DNA of 64,000 bases from positions 1 through 64,000 of the forward strand of contig DSCS01000025.1 in assembly GCA_011048995.1 (NCBI GenBank), written 5' to 3'. The position numbers were made by a program, and so were the translations under genes. Source of the DNA: Bacillota bacterium (lineage in GTDB: Bacteria; Macinerneyibacteriota; Macinerneyibacteria; Macinerneyibacteriales; DSCS01). Each line of letters opens with the position of its first letter. Position 1 is the first letter of the stretch. The notes under the pieces were generated by a model. That model searched no databases and was not told where the DNA came from. It saw only the letters and a program-made list of their open reading frames with translations. Shown piece by piece: positions 43,213 to 52,627 of this stretch.

Positions 43213-43246
43213 GGTCCTCCCGTTCATAGCTGAGCGGGAGAGGACC
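43213..43246. terminator. Imperfect hairpin between convergent genes
   Basis: GGTCCTCCCG pairs with CGGGAGAGGACC (two-base bulge) across a loop containing the stop codon of the minus-strand gene. It follows the PFK stop by 13 bases but lacks a good T-run, so it is a weak bidirectional terminator candidate. Confidence 0.35.
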
Positions 43247-44243
43247 CTTCCGGGGTTTTATAGACTTTGACTTCCCCCTCTTCCCAGAAAGTAGCGAGGT
43301 AGCGGTAATCCGACTCTCCTGAGATAATGATCCGCCCCGGCTCTTTTAAAAGCGCCTCTTCCTCTCCCGGAACTGTAACAAAATAGATTTGAACAGGAAG
43401 CCTTTTCCAGCCTTTCATCAATTTTGTTTTATATTCTGAGCAGCCACTCGTTTCAAAAGGAAAGGCACGACCTTCAAACCGTGCAGCTTCGCATTGATAG
43501 CGCACATCAATAAGGACACGGGCCATTTCAGCGCGATGTTCCACAGCGGTGAAATCCCGTAGAAAGAGAAAAAGCAAAGCGATCAACCCTATATGAAGAA
43601 ATATACGGGAAAAGAAAAGGGGATAATTATTTTGTTTGATCAACCGGAAAAGGCGGTAGAAAAGCAACGCGTAAAAAACGAAAAGAACCATCCAAAGAAA
43701 AGGGCCGGGATAAAGGTGGTACCGGTCGGCGATTCCCGATCTCAAAAATGAAAAAAACCTCAGCAATACTTCATTAAGAAGAATAATTCCCCCTGCTGCA
43801 AAAAGAGCAAAAAGGCCTAAGGCCACATAGTCATTTTTTTTCTTCGGTTTTGTCAGGGGAATCCCTTTACCCTCCAAAACCGCAAAAAGCTCTTTTAAAT
43901 GCGTAAACATATAGGAGTGGAGCTTGAGGACTTTTTTCCGCTTCCCTGCGCGATAAGTGATCTTGTAAAACTCCCGCCCTCCCACACGATGGACATAAAG
44001 GACCTCAGTCAAATCCGTGTACGGAATCTTTAAGGAACGCCAGCCGGTTTTATAGAGGAGAAAGCCCGTATAGACTTTGACAAAAGAGCGGATCTCACCG
44101 ATAAAATGTGATAAAAAAAACAACCCCAAGCCGGCGGCGGGCCAAGGCCCGCCGAACCGATAGACTAAATAAAGAAGGATAAGAAAAAAAAGAGCCTGTA
44201 TTCCAATATAAAGCGGGTGCTTTCGTGTTAAGCGTTCACCCAT
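43224..44243 (-). CDS. Unknown membrane protein, 339 residues
   Basis: Not recognised. Membrane segments are visible at about residues 12-30 and 32-48 (PLYIGIQALFFLILLYLVY), 143-165, 180-200 and 218-235, with a PH-like cytoplasmic portion between (GFLLYKTGWRSLKIPYTDLTEV, KITYRAGKRKKVLKLHSY). The C-terminal 100 residues are soluble and have two cysteines (RYQCEAARF, ETSGCSEYK). Start at 44243 overlaps the korC stop by 8 bases, so it is translationally coupled to the oxidoreductase operon. A bPH2-type domain is possible. Role unknown. Confidence 0.75.
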   Translation of the reverse strand: MGERLTRKHPLYIGIQALFFLILLYLVYRFGGPWPAAGLGLFFLSHFIGEIRSFVKVYTGFLLYKTGWRSLKIPYTDLTEVLYVHRVGGREFYKITYRAGKRKKVLKLHSYMFTHLKELFAVLEGKGIPLTKPKKKNDYVALGLFALFAAGGIILLNEVLLRFFSFLRSGIADRYHLYPGPFLWMVLFVFYALLFYRLFRLIKQNNYPLFFSRIFLHIGLIALLFLFLRDFTAVEHRAEMARVLIDVRYQCEAARFEGRAFPFETSGCSEYKTKLMKGWKRLPVQIYFVTVPGEEEALLKEPGRIIISGESDYRYLATFWEEGEVKVYKTPEGSSPAQL

Positions 44244-44778
44244 TGATCCCCAGCTGATACCCGGCATCAAACGCAGCAATATTCTTCTCTTCTGTCCCGG
44301 CAGGGACATTATGCCGGATGGCTTTTTTACAGGCTTCGGGGGATATCATCTGCGTCTTGGCTGAAAAAAGGCCCAAGGCAACGATATTGGCGGCCAACGG
44401 CCGGGCCATGATCCGGATCGATTCCTCCGTAAATGCTCCCGCAGAAAGAGACGCTCTCCGGGGAATCCGCCCTTCAGTCACAACTTTTCCGGTCTCAGTG
44501 ATAATCACGGCATTCTCGTGAATATGTGCCAAATGGCGGTCTAAACCGGACTGGCTCATGGCCACCAGGGCGTGAGCCCGGGTGATTTTCGGGTAGTCGA
44601 CCGGCTCATCTGAAATAATAACGTAAGACTCGGCAATCCCTCCGCGGGACTCCGGACCGTAATAAACCGTTTGAACACTGTGTTTTTTCTCATAGATCGA
44701 GGCTGCTTCAGCAGCAATCTTCCCGCAAAGGATCATCCCCTGGCCGCCTATGCCGCTGAATATGATTTCATAACGCAT
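44236..44778 (-). CDS. korC: 2-oxoacid:ferredoxin oxidoreductase, gamma subunit
   Basis: A 180-residue subunit. The N-terminal block IIFSGIGGQGMILCGKI and the following TVYYGPESRGGIAESYVIIS are the family signatures (about 5-60); C-terminal ANIVALGLFSAKTQ is also conserved. With KorA, KorB and KorD it oxidises 2-oxoglutarate (or a related 2-oxoacid) to the acyl-CoA with ferredoxin reduction, or runs in reverse for CO2 fixation. Two bases separate it from korB. Confidence 0.93.
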   Translation of the reverse strand: MRYEIIFSGIGGQGMILCGKIAAEAASIYEKKHSVQTVYYGPESRGGIAESYVIISDEPVDYPKITRAHALVAMSQSGLDRHLAHIHENAVIITETGKVVTEGRIPRRASLSAGAFTEESIRIMARPLAANIVALGLFSAKTQMISPEACKKAIRHNVPAGTEEKNIAAFDAGYQLGING

Positions 44779-44779
44779 A

Positions 44780-45598
44780 TCAGATTCCTCCCCGGGCTTT
44801 TTTTAATACAAGTTCGTCATAAGTCTCGACATATTCCGGGCGGGTTTCCTGGCGAAAAATCCCGGTAATGATCTTCCCTTCACGCTCTTCGGCTTCCATG
44901 GATTCTGCTTTGACTTTGGAGACCGACCGGCTTCTAATCCATTCTATCATTTCATAAGGCGATTTCATTTTATTTCTTTTCCCGAAACGCTCATGACAAT
45001 TACTGACCACCTCAATGAGAGAAAAACCTTTGTTCTTTAACCCTTCATGGATAACTTTCTCCATTTCCCGTGGATTTGCGACGGTAGACCGGGCGACAAA
45101 GGTCGCTCCTGCGCCCAAAGCGAGTTCCACGATATCAAAAGAAGGGTCGATGTGGCCGTAGGGCGCCGTGGAAGCAAAATACCCCTTGGGTGTAGTAGGA
45201 GAATACTGCCCCCCTGTCATTCCGTAAATATTGTTATTGAACAGGATAACAGTCAAATTGATATTTCTCCGGGCGGCATGAATAAAATGATTGCCTCCGA
45301 TAGCGGTGGCATCTCCGTCTCCGGTAAAAACAATAACATTGAGCTCAGGCTTAGCCATTTTGATCCCGGTAGCAAAAGGAATGGCACGTCCGTGCAAAGT
45401 ATGCAGAGAATTAAAATCCAGATATCCTGTCGCGCGGCTGGAACATCCGATGCCGGAAACAGCCATGACAGAATCTTTCTCCCATCCCATCTTGTCAATT
45501 GCCCGAATGGCTCCTTTGAGAATAATACCGTTTCCGCAACCGTAACACCAGATATGCGGTAATTTGTCCAGTCTTAAGTATTCAGCATAATCAAACAT
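44780..45598 (-). CDS. korB: 2-oxoacid:ferredoxin oxidoreductase, beta (TPP-binding) subunit
   Basis: A 272-residue thiamine-pyrophosphate subunit. Conserved cysteine region HIWCYGCGNG (about 15-24), ISGIGCSSR (written SGIGCSSRATGYL), and the TPP/Mg motif FTGDGDATAIGGNHFIHAARRN followed by NNNIYGMTGGQ. The size and the CYGC/GCSSR set are typical of KorB-type 2-oxoglutarate synthases. The ATG lies next to the korA stop, with GAGGGGG inside korA. Confidence 0.94.
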   Translation of the reverse strand: MFDYAEYLRLDKLPHIWCYGCGNGIILKGAIRAIDKMGWEKDSVMAVSGIGCSSRATGYLDFNSLHTLHGRAIPFATGIKMAKPELNVIVFTGDGDATAIGGNHFIHAARRNINLTVILFNNNIYGMTGGQYSPTTPKGYFASTAPYGHIDPSFDIVELALGAGATFVARSTVANPREMEKVIHEGLKNKGFSLIEVVSNCHERFGKRNKMKSPYEMIEWIRSRSVSKVKAESMEAEEREGKIITGIFRQETRPEYVETYDELVLKKARGGI

Positions 45599-46717
45599 TT
45601 AAAGCACCCCCTCGACCTGCCGGATTATTTCATCAGGGGAGATCATTTCACTGTTCAACTGGTTCACAGGAATCAGTTTTTCGTCAGAAATGAATTTTCG
45701 GCATTCATCGGCCAGCTGCCCTTTATTCATCTCGACAACAAGTACTTTTTTAGACCGTGCTGCCAAAGCCGACAGACGTTTTTCAGGGAATGGCCAAACA
45801 GTCACCGGACGGAAGACAGCGGCGGAAATCCCCCGGCTGTTCAGTTCCTGACAGGCCATCTTCGCACTTCGCGCCTGTGTTCCCGCAGAAACAAGAAGGA
45901 TTTCCGGATTATCCGCTCCGGATTCTTCCCATTTCTGTAACTCTTCGATATTGTTCTCTATTTTACGATACATCCGATCCATGTTCTTTTGTATATTTTC
46001 ACCGCTCACGTCGGGGAACCCGGTTTCGTCATGGAAAAGCCCTGTCACGTGAAAACGAAGCCCCTCTCCATAATTTGCTGTCAAAGGGATGTCGTCTTTC
46101 ATCGCATAAGGGCGATATCGGCCGTCACGACTTTGGATCTTTTCCCGTTCGAAAACGGAAATATCATCCTTGATCTCAACCGATTCATTCATCTTTCCGA
46201 GAATCTCATCCATGAGGAAGATCACAGGCTGCCGGAAACGCTCGGCGAGGTTAAAGGCCCGAATAATTTCATAATAGGTCTCCGGAACGGATTCCGGATA
46301 AAGTGCAATAACCGGATGATCTCCATGAGTCCCCCAGCGGGCCTGCATAATATCTCCCTGGGACGGCCCGGTCGGATGGCCCGTGGACGGCCCCCCGCGC
46401 ATCACGTTGACAACGACAAACGGGATCTCAGCCATAATGCCGTACCCTAAAGCCTCTTGCATAAGCGAAAAACCGGGACCAGATGTCGCCGTCATACTTT
46501 TGCTTCCGGCTAAAGAGGCACCGATTATAGATGCAATAGAAGCGATCTCATCTTCCATTTGAATGAAACGGCCTCCGCTGCAAGGCAAGAGCCTGGCACA
46601 TTGCTCTGCGATTTCCGAGGACGGTGTGATAGGATACCCACCGAAAAAACGCAGCCCCGCCCGCATGGCGCCCAGAGCACACGCTTCATTTCCCTGTAAA
46701 AACTTAATTTCTCCCAT
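45599..46717 (-). CDS. korA: 2-oxoacid:ferredoxin oxidoreductase, alpha subunit
   Basis: A 372-residue subunit. The pyrimidine-binding and transketolase-like region carries GNEACALGAMRAGLRFFGGYPITPSSE split over about residues 9-35, then QMEDEIASIASIIGASLAG and ATSGPGFSLMQEALG. GGPSTGHPTGPSQGD is also diagnostic. The split alpha subunit (not fused to gamma) plus KorD matches 2-oxoglutarate:ferredoxin oxidoreductases. Substrate call is supported by the succinyl-CoA synthetase genes next door. Confidence 0.93.
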   Translation of the reverse strand: MGEIKFLQGNEACALGAMRAGLRFFGGYPITPSSEIAEQCARLLPCSGGRFIQMEDEIASIASIIGASLAGSKSMTATSGPGFSLMQEALGYGIMAEIPFVVVNVMRGGPSTGHPTGPSQGDIMQARWGTHGDHPVIALYPESVPETYYEIIRAFNLAERFRQPVIFLMDEILGKMNESVEIKDDISVFEREKIQSRDGRYRPYAMKDDIPLTANYGEGLRFHVTGLFHDETGFPDVSGENIQKNMDRMYRKIENNIEELQKWEESGADNPEILLVSAGTQARSAKMACQELNSRGISAAVFRPVTVWPFPEKRLSALAARSKKVLVVEMNKGQLADECRKFISDEKLIPVNQLNSEMISPDEIIRQVEGVL

Positions 46718-46729
46718 GATCTTCCCCTC

Positions 46730-46936
46730 TTATTTTATTTCTTCGATTTCAATGGCAAAATCAGGACAGTAATTTTCACATTGCAGACAACCGATACATT
46801 TGTCTGCGTCAACAACAGAAGCCCGAAACTCCTTGTCAGGCCCGATGGCCTTAGTCGGGCAATAACTGTAGCACAACCCGCAGGCTTTACAGAAATCCAA
46901 ATTGATCTTGATCAGAAATTCTTTTTTGCCGGCCAC
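46730..46936 (-). CDS. korD: Ferredoxin-type subunit of 2-oxoacid oxidoreductase (2x[4Fe-4S])
   Basis: A 68-residue electron-transfer subunit with two cluster motifs: CKACGLCYSYCPTKAI and CIGCLQCENYCPDFAI. I start at a GTG (46936) because AAGGAGG lies seven bases upstream; the ATG at 46975 would overlap the -10 box. First gene of the kor operon; 12 bases separate it from korA. Confidence 0.92.
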   Translation of the reverse strand: MAGKKEFLIKINLDFCKACGLCYSYCPTKAIGPDKEFRASVVDADKCIGCLQCENYCPDFAIEIEEIK

Positions 46937-46973
46937 GTCTTCCTCCTTGTTATTCCCAGGGTCACCTGCGGCC

Positions 46974-47001
46974 ATTATAATAGCCGAAGGGGAGAAGTAA
47001 A
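46974..47001 (-). promoter_or_regulatory. Promoter of korDABC
   Basis: Minus strand TTTACT (46996-47001), 16-base spacer, TATAAT (46974-46979). It lies directly after the sucD stop (47009), so the kor genes can be expressed separately from the upstream sucCD operon. Confidence 0.6.
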
Positions 47002-47008
47002 GGATATT

Positions 47009-47875
47009 TTAAAAAAATGCTTTTACAGCTTCTGCAATATCAACAGGAAGATCCACGACAGCCGCTCCGGCCTCCCGGAAGAGGCTGATCTTGCTTTCTG
47101 CCGTCCCTTTTCCCCCCTGAATGATCGCCCCTGCATGCCCCATACGCTTCCCGTCGGGAGCCGTCTTTCCGGCAATGAATACAGTCACCGGCTTGCTGAA
47201 ATGCTCTTTTATAAAGGCAGCAGCCATCTCTTCGTCACTTCCGCCGATTTCCCCGATCAGAACGACAGCCTCCGTCGCGGGATCCTTTTCAAAAGCTTCC
47301 AGACAATCTGTAAACTTCGTCCCGATAACAGGGTCCCCGCCGATTCCGATAACGGTGGATTGGCCGAGTCCGGCCGCAGAAAGAGTATGGACCACTTCAT
47401 AGGTCAGCGTCCCGCTCCGGGAAATAACGCCTACCGCCCCCTTTTTAAAAATATGCCCGGGCATGATCCCGATCTTTGTCTCTCCCGGAGTGATGATACC
47501 GGGACAATTGGGGCCGAAAAGCCGCACGCCCCGTGTCCGGACAAAATGAGCCGCCATCATCATATCCGCCACGGGAATCCCCTCTGTAATGCAGACAATA
47601 TTCCGGACTCCGGCTTCAGCGGCTTCAATAATGGACCCGGCGGCAAAAGCCGGCGGAATATAAATAATAGAAGTATCGGCGCCTGTCCTGGAAACAGCTT
47701 CAGACATCGTATTAAAGACAGGGACTCCTTCGACATTCATCCCCCCTTTAAAGGGCGTCACCCCTCCGACGACCTTTGTCCCGTATTCCAGCATTTTCTT
47801 TGTATGAAACGAGCCGTCACGGCCGGTAATACCTTGAACGATGACCTGTGTCTCTTTATTGACGAAAATACCCAT
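47009..47875 (-). CDS. sucD: Succinyl-CoA synthetase, alpha subunit
   Basis: A 288-residue CoA-binding subunit. N-terminal [23 protein letters not shown] and GGVTPFKGG form the CoA site; the phosphorylated histidine lies in [14 protein letters not shown] (about residue 246). [12 protein letters not shown] is also conserved. It interconverts succinyl-CoA and succinate with ATP or GTP formation. Shares one base with the sucC stop region. Confidence 0.97.
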   Translation of the reverse strand: MGIFVNKETQVIVQGITGRDGSFHTKKMLEYGTKVVGGVTPFKGGMNVEGVPVFNTMSEAVSRTGADTSIIYIPPAFAAGSIIEAAEAGVRNIVCITEGIPVADMMMAAHFVRTRGVRLFGPNCPGIITPGETKIGIMPGHIFKKGAVGVISRSGTLTYEVVHTLSAAGLGQSTVIGIGGDPVIGTKFTDCLEAFEKDPATEAVVLIGEIGGSDEEMAAAFIKEHFSKPVTVFIAGKTAPDGKRMGHAGAIIQGGKGTAESKISLFREAGAAVVDLPVDIAEAVKAFF

Positions 47876-49047
47876 TACATTCCTCCCCTTTGGCTTCGTT
47901 GATAGACCTCTTTAAGATGTATCACAGCCTCTCTGAGGTCAGAAAAAGCGTCATATCCGATACTTTCCAAGATTTCCCGGCCCTCCTTCTCATTGGTCCC
48001 TGTCAATCGCATGACAATAGGCCGGTCGATCGGACGCTGAGAGAGCGCTTTTTTGAACCCGTTGGCGACATCATCACAGCGGGTAATCCCTCCGAAGACA
48101 TTAATAAAAATAACTTTGATTTTGGGGTTCCGCATTATAATGTCGAGAGCCTCGATCACTTTTTGCGGATTCGAAGAGCCTCCGATGTCAAGAAAATTAG
48201 CCGGTTCCATGCCATAATGTTTAATCATATCCATGGTCGCCATGGCCAATCCGGCTCCGTTCACCATACAAGCGACATCGCCATCCATTTTGACAAAACT
48301 GAGCCCTTTTTCCCTGGCATGCACTTCCTGCAACTCATCATCGGGAACGCTTCGGATCTTCACAAGGTCTTCATGCCGGAAAAGGGCATTGTCATCAATG
48401 ATCATCTTTGCATCCAATGCCAGAAAAGAATCGTCCGAAAGGATGACAAGGGGATTGATCTCCACCATGGCAGCATCTCTCTCCACATAGAGACGGTAGA
48501 GATTGGTTACCAAATCGGTAAAAGAGCGATACCCCTCTTTTCCCCTCTCTAAAAAAAGAAACAGCTCTCTGATATGATGTTCCTGAATTCCTGTCAGGGG
48601 GTTGACCCTGACCTTCTTAATGCTTTCGGGATCTTCCAAGGCGGTTTCTTCGATTTCAACCCCTCCCCGGGCGGAGAGCATCAGAACCGGAGTCTGCGTT
48701 TCTCTGTCATAAGTAATACTGAAATAGATCTCCTTCTGAAAAACCAGCTGCTCTTCGACAAGAAGGGAGTGCACGGTTTCCCCTTTTCCCGCAGTCTGAT
48801 AGGTTTCCAAAGGTTTTCCCAAAAGGGCTTTTGCGGCTTCTTCCGCCTCTTTCGGTGTCCCTGCTAATCGGACACCCCCGGCTTTTCCGCGCCCTCCGGC
48901 AAGGATCTGAGCCTTAACGACACATTTCCCCCCGAGATGCTGAACGGGTTGTGATAACATCGATAATTCTTTGACGACAAACCCTTCAGGAACAGGAATA
49001 TGATATTCTTTCAAAAGCTGTTTGGCCTGATATTCCAATAATTTCAT
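47875..49047 (-). CDS. sucC: Succinyl-CoA synthetase, beta subunit
   Basis: A 390-residue ATP-grasp subunit. It begins [20 protein letters not shown], followed by [21 protein letters not shown] (metal site), the [18 protein letters not shown] block and [16 protein letters not shown]. Length matches the family (about 385-390). It overlaps the fumarase beta gene by four bases upstream and sucD by one base downstream. Confidence 0.97.
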   Translation of the reverse strand: MKLLEYQAKQLLKEYHIPVPEGFVVKELSMLSQPVQHLGGKCVVKAQILAGGRGKAGGVRLAGTPKEAEEAAKALLGKPLETYQTAGKGETVHSLLVEEQLVFQKEIYFSITYDRETQTPVLMLSARGGVEIEETALEDPESIKKVRVNPLTGIQEHHIRELFLFLERGKEGYRSFTDLVTNLYRLYVERDAAMVEINPLVILSDDSFLALDAKMIIDDNALFRHEDLVKIRSVPDDELQEVHAREKGLSFVKMDGDVACMVNGAGLAMATMDMIKHYGMEPANFLDIGGSSNPQKVIEALDIIMRNPKIKVIFINVFGGITRCDDVANGFKKALSQRPIDRPIVMRLTGTNEKEGREILESIGYDAFSDLREAVIHLKEVYQRSQRGGM

Positions 49048-49583
49048 GATGATTCCTCCCTCATGTTATAAATATCATTCCCCTGAATGTCCAATCCCAC
49101 AAAACAGGGAAATTCAAAGAGCTCTACCTTGTAGACAGCTTCAGGCCCCAGGTCTTCAAAAGCAATGGGGGCGATCTTTCTCACATGCCGGGAAAGAAGA
49201 GCCGCAGCTCCCCCTGCAGTCACAAGATAGACGCGTTGAAAACGGATAAAAGCCTCCCGGGTCTCAGATCCCCGCCGGCCTTTGCCTAACGCTCCCAACA
49301 TTCCATGCTCCAATAAAAGCGGAGTATAAGGATCCATGCGCCGGCTGGTCGTCGGGCCAATAGCACCGCAGATCTGCCCCGGAGGTGCAGGCGCCGGCCC
49401 GGCGTAAAAAATAAGGGAATCTTTTAACTCAAAAGGAAGTTCTTGTTTTTTCCTGATCATTTGTGCTAAACGCCGATGAGCCAGATCCCGGGCCGTAAAA
49501 ACAGTCCCTGTCAATGCGAGCGGAGTACCTGCCGGAAAAGTGAGGAGCTTCTCCTTATCAGCCGGCAGGTGAATAGAAATCAT
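49044..49583 (-). CDS. fumB: Class I fumarate hydratase, beta subunit
   Basis: A 179-residue C-terminal-type subunit of Fe-S (class I) fumarase. Signature GPTTSRRMDPYTPLLLEHG with GALGKGRR (about 87-113). Works with the alpha subunit to hydrate fumarate to malate. Start at 49583 overlaps the alpha subunit stop by four bases and follows AGGTGG. Tartrate dehydratase subunits are close relatives, but the succinate-pathway context favours fumarase. The symbol is for the subunit, not E. coli FumB. Confidence 0.9.
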   Translation of the reverse strand: MISIHLPADKEKLLTFPAGTPLALTGTVFTARDLAHRRLAQMIRKKQELPFELKDSLIFYAGPAPAPPGQICGAIGPTTSRRMDPYTPLLLEHGMLGALGKGRRGSETREAFIRFQRVYLVTAGGAAALLSRHVRKIAPIAFEDLGPEAVYKVELFEFPCFVGLDIQGNDIYNMREESS

Positions 49584-50428
49584 AAGACCACCTGTGCATA
49601 CCGTGCAGAGTGACAATTGATGTTGACGGCCAGTGGGAAACTGGCGATATGGCAAGGAGCCGTCTCAATAAAAGTATCCAAAACCGTCACCCCACGGCCG
49701 AAACCCTGTATTCCGACTCCGGACAACGTATTCACATGAGACGTGATCTTCTCTTCCAGAGCTGCCATTAAAGGATCCGGGTGTCTCTGCCTCACAGGGC
49801 GGAACAATGCTTTTTTCGCTAACCAGGGAGCATGATCGAAACTGCCGCCCATTCCGATTCCCAAAAAGAGGGGCGGGCAGGGATCCGGGCCGGCTTCTGT
49901 GACTGTATCCAGGACAAATTGCAAAACACCCTCTTCTCCCGCATCGGTATTCAACATGGACATCCGGCTTTTATTTTCGCTTCCCCCGCCTTTGGCCATA
50001 AAATTGATCTCCAGCTCATCCCCTTCTACAATTTCATAGTGGATGATAACCGGAGTATTTGTCCCTGTATTAATACGGCGCAGGGGGCTTTTGACAACAG
50101 ATTTCCTTAAAAAGAGAGAAGCATATTGTGAGGCGGCAGCTTCATTTAACGCCCCCTCCAGAGATCCTCCTTCGATGACAACCGATCCCCCCAGTCGTAT
50201 GTAAAAAAAAGCCAGTCCTGTATCCTGACAAAGGGGGACTTTTTCCCGGGCCGAAACATCCATATTCCTTTGAATCATTTCCAGGGAATCACGGCCGGGG
50301 CCGTCTCCGCCGGAGTCAGCGGAACGGAGGGCTTTTTCAACACCTTCCGGTAATCGGAAAGAAGCTTTTTGAATCAAATCTTCGGCCGCCCGAAGAACGG
50401 TTTGATATCCGATACTGCGGCAAAACAT
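49580..50428 (-). CDS. fumA: Class I fumarate hydratase, alpha subunit
   Basis: A 282-residue Fe-S subunit. The first cluster ligand is in VPLCQDTGLAFF (about residue 64). Conserved RINTGTNTPVIIHYEIV and FMAKGGGSENKS follow, with a later Cys in DPCPPLFLGIGMGG. The ATG shares one base with the dnaB stop, with GGAGGTC as ribosome site inside dnaB. First metabolic gene of the operon. Confidence 0.92.
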   Translation of the reverse strand: MFCRSIGYQTVLRAAEDLIQKASFRLPEGVEKALRSADSGGDGPGRDSLEMIQRNMDVSAREKVPLCQDTGLAFFYIRLGGSVVIEGGSLEGALNEAAASQYASLFLRKSVVKSPLRRINTGTNTPVIIHYEIVEGDELEINFMAKGGGSENKSRMSMLNTDAGEEGVLQFVLDTVTEAGPDPCPPLFLGIGMGGSFDHAPWLAKKALFRPVRQRHPDPLMAALEEKITSHVNTLSGVGIQGFGRGVTVLDTFIETAPCHIASFPLAVNINCHSARYAQVVL

Positions 50429-51855
50429 CAGACCTCCCCGGGATAATCATCCCGTCCTGAATAACTTTCAAAACGCCCGAACTCTTTGAGGAAAGTAAGT
50501 TTTTTCGTCCCAATGGGGCCATTTCTGTTTTTAGCTACATTGATCTCCACCGATTTATCTTCTGCGGCCCCTTCCTGGTCCTGATAATAATCCTCCCGGT
50601 AGAGAAACATGACAATATCGGCATCCTGTTCAATGGATCCCGACTCTCGCAAGTCGGAGAGCATGGGCCGCTTTTTGGGCCTGTTTTCAACGCTGCGGGA
50701 AAGCTGGGACAAGGCAATGACCGGAACTTTAAACTCTTTGGCCAATTCTTTCAGCTGACGGGAAATCATAGTGATTTTCGCATTCATGCTTTCATAATTG
50801 CCCATGGTGTTCATTAGCTGTAAGTAGTCAACGATAACCAGGTGATAATCTTTCTGAGTGAAAAGGCGGCGGAGCTTAGCCTTCAACTGAAGAGGAGTGA
50901 TTCCCGCAGTGTCATCCACGTAAACGGGAAGGCGTGAAAGCTGAGAACCGGTAGAGTGAAGGCGTTTTAAATCCTCCTTGGTGATATACCCCTTCATCGC
51001 TTCATGCCCCCGTATCTTTGAGTGCATAAAAATAAAACGGCGGGCAATCTCCTCCTCAGACATCTCAAGACTGAAAAAAACGACTCCTTTATCGCCGGTC
51101 TCGGCAATATTCAGGGCCACATTAAGGGCAAAGGCTGTCTTTCCCATTCCCGGACGTCCGGCGATAATGATAAGCTGTCCCGGTTTAAATCCGCCGGTAA
51201 TTTCATCCACAAGCTGATACCCTGTCTCAATATCGCTCTTCACGATCTTTTGATCTTTGATATCTTCAATATAGGTGATCTGCTGCGGCACCAGGTCTTC
51301 CAATGTGGAAAAGCTCTTTTTAATCTTTCGCTCCTGCACAATGTCAAAAATCCGCTCCTCAGCAGTCTCCAGGATCTTGTCCACGTCATAGGGCAAATTC
51401 TCAATATCATTGGATGTGGAAATCAATGCGCTGCGAAGCTTTCTGAGAATATATTTATGACGAATGATTTCAATATATCCGTCATAGTTGATATAGGAAG
51501 AACCCTTTTCCCATAATGCGCGGATTGTGTCAAACCCGCCCGCTTCATCCAGCAAAGACGAACCGTCCTTTAGAGGAAGGCCCTCAGGAGAATGTTTACG
51601 GTCACTCAGAAAATTTTTCAAAACCACAGGATCGATGGGAGAATTCACATCCTTGCGGAACAGGTCCAAAATACCGTAGTAGATCAGTTGATGCGGACGG
51701 GAATAAAACAGATCGATGTTCTCTCCCAATTCGTCTAAGACATGGGGGATAATCGTATTATCCAAAAGAAGAGCGCCCAGAAGGGCGCTCTCAGCATCAA
51801 GGTCACAGATCTCTTGATAAGTTGTTTTGTCAGAGAGCCGTGGATTACGATCCAT
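50428..51855 (-). CDS. dnaB: Replicative DNA helicase DnaB
   Basis: A 475-residue hexameric 5'-3' helicase. The N-terminal primase-binding domain has DAESALLGALLLDN. The RecA-like C-terminal domain has Walker A IIIAGRPGMGKTAFALNVA (about 222-240), the FFSLEMSEEE block, Walker B LVIVDYLQLM and SDLRESGSIEQDAD. No intein is present. It lies 14 bases after rplI in the rpsF-ssb-rpsR-rplI-dnaB order found in many bacteria. A DnaI-like loader is at 34514. Confidence 0.97.
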   Translation of the reverse strand: MDRNPRLSDKTTYQEICDLDAESALLGALLLDNTIIPHVLDELGENIDLFYSRPHQLIYYGILDLFRKDVNSPIDPVVLKNFLSDRKHSPEGLPLKDGSSLLDEAGGFDTIRALWEKGSSYINYDGYIEIIRHKYILRKLRSALISTSNDIENLPYDVDKILETAEERIFDIVQERKIKKSFSTLEDLVPQQITYIEDIKDQKIVKSDIETGYQLVDEITGGFKPGQLIIIAGRPGMGKTAFALNVALNIAETGDKGVVFFSLEMSEEEIARRFIFMHSKIRGHEAMKGYITKEDLKRLHSTGSQLSRLPVYVDDTAGITPLQLKAKLRRLFTQKDYHLVIVDYLQLMNTMGNYESMNAKITMISRQLKELAKEFKVPVIALSQLSRSVENRPKKRPMLSDLRESGSIEQDADIVMFLYREDYYQDQEGAAEDKSVEINVAKNRNGPIGTKKLTFLKEFGRFESYSGRDDYPGEV

Positions 51856-51869
51856 GTATCCGGCTCCGT

Positions 51870-52322
51870 CTATTGGTTCTCTTCCGGTTCCACATTGATT
51901 TGAAAGGAAGCTTCAAATCCCTGTGCGAACTTCAGAAGAATATCATACTCTCCGACTTTATTGATATGATCGCTCATGACAAGGTACTTTTTATCGACCT
52001 CGACATTCTGCTCTTTCAATGCTTCAATGATCTCAGAAGGAGTCACAGACCCGAACAATTTCCCGTTCTCTCCGGCTTTTTTCCTGAAAGAAAGAACAAG
52101 CCCTTTGACCTTATCCAAAACATCCTGGTACTGTTTTTCCTTGCGTGTTACTTTTTCTTTTTGTTGTTTGACCAGATTATCAACGGACTTTTTCGTTTTA
52201 TCAGTATAGGGAACTGCCATTCCCTGGGGGACGAGAAAATTTCGGGCATACCCGTCTTTGACCTTGACGATTTCACCCACTTCGCCCAATTTCGGAACAT
52301 TGACCTTTAATACGACTTTCAT
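51870..52322 (-). CDS. rplI: 50S ribosomal protein bL9
   Basis: A 150-residue ribosomal protein. The N-terminal domain reads VVLKVNVPKLGEVGEIVKVK and GYARNFLVPQGMA, the classic bL9 signature, followed by the long connecting helix (NLVKQQKEKVTRKEKQYQ) and the C-terminal domain. Start at 52322 aligns with the family N-terminus. Confidence 0.97.
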   Translation of the reverse strand: MKVVLKVNVPKLGEVGEIVKVKDGYARNFLVPQGMAVPYTDKTKKSVDNLVKQQKEKVTRKEKQYQDVLDKVKGLVLSFRKKAGENGKLFGSVTPSEIIEALKEQNVEVDKKYLVMSDHINKVGEYDILLKFAQGFEASFQINVEPEENQ

Positions 52323-52334
52323 CTCGATCACCGC

Positions 52335-52607
52335 CTACGACTTTCTGCTGCTTCGGTAATATTCCACCTTGAACGGCAACAAGGCAATCATCCTGGCCCT
52401 TTTGACTTCTCCGGCGATCAGGCGCTGATGTTTAGCACAGAGCCCCGAACGGGTCCTGGATGATATTTTTCCTCGCTCAGTAATAAAATTTTTCAAGACA
52501 TCCACATTTTTATAGGTAATCTCTTTTTCTTTTATTTCTCCCGAGCATAATTTACAATACTTTTTTTTACGGAAGAAACGTCTTCCTCCACTGCTACGCT
52601 CAGCCAT
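52335..52607 (-). CDS. rpsR: 30S ribosomal protein bS18, zinc-binding (C+) form
   Basis: A 90-residue ribosomal protein. KYCKLCSG with [12 protein letters not shown] gives three Cys and one His, the zinc-binding C+ form, while [17 protein letters not shown] and ARMIALLPF are universal bS18 features. No zinc-independent paralogue is in the window. Ribosome site GGAGG. Confidence 0.97.
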   Translation of the reverse strand: MAERSSGGRRFFRKKKYCKLCSGEIKEKEITYKNVDVLKNFITERGKISSRTRSGLCAKHQRLIAGEVKRARMIALLPFKVEYYRSSRKS

Positions 52608-52627
52608 TTTTCCTCCTCTGACTTCGT

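Noticed and set aside
43213-43246. Hairpin after PFK as a riboswitch or regulatory RNA
   Set aside because: It overlaps the end of the convergent gene and is better explained as a weak bidirectional terminator.
46781-47902. 373-residue plus-strand open frame over sucD and korD
   Set aside because: Antisense to sucD, whose active site and CoA motifs are intact; the frame has no family features.
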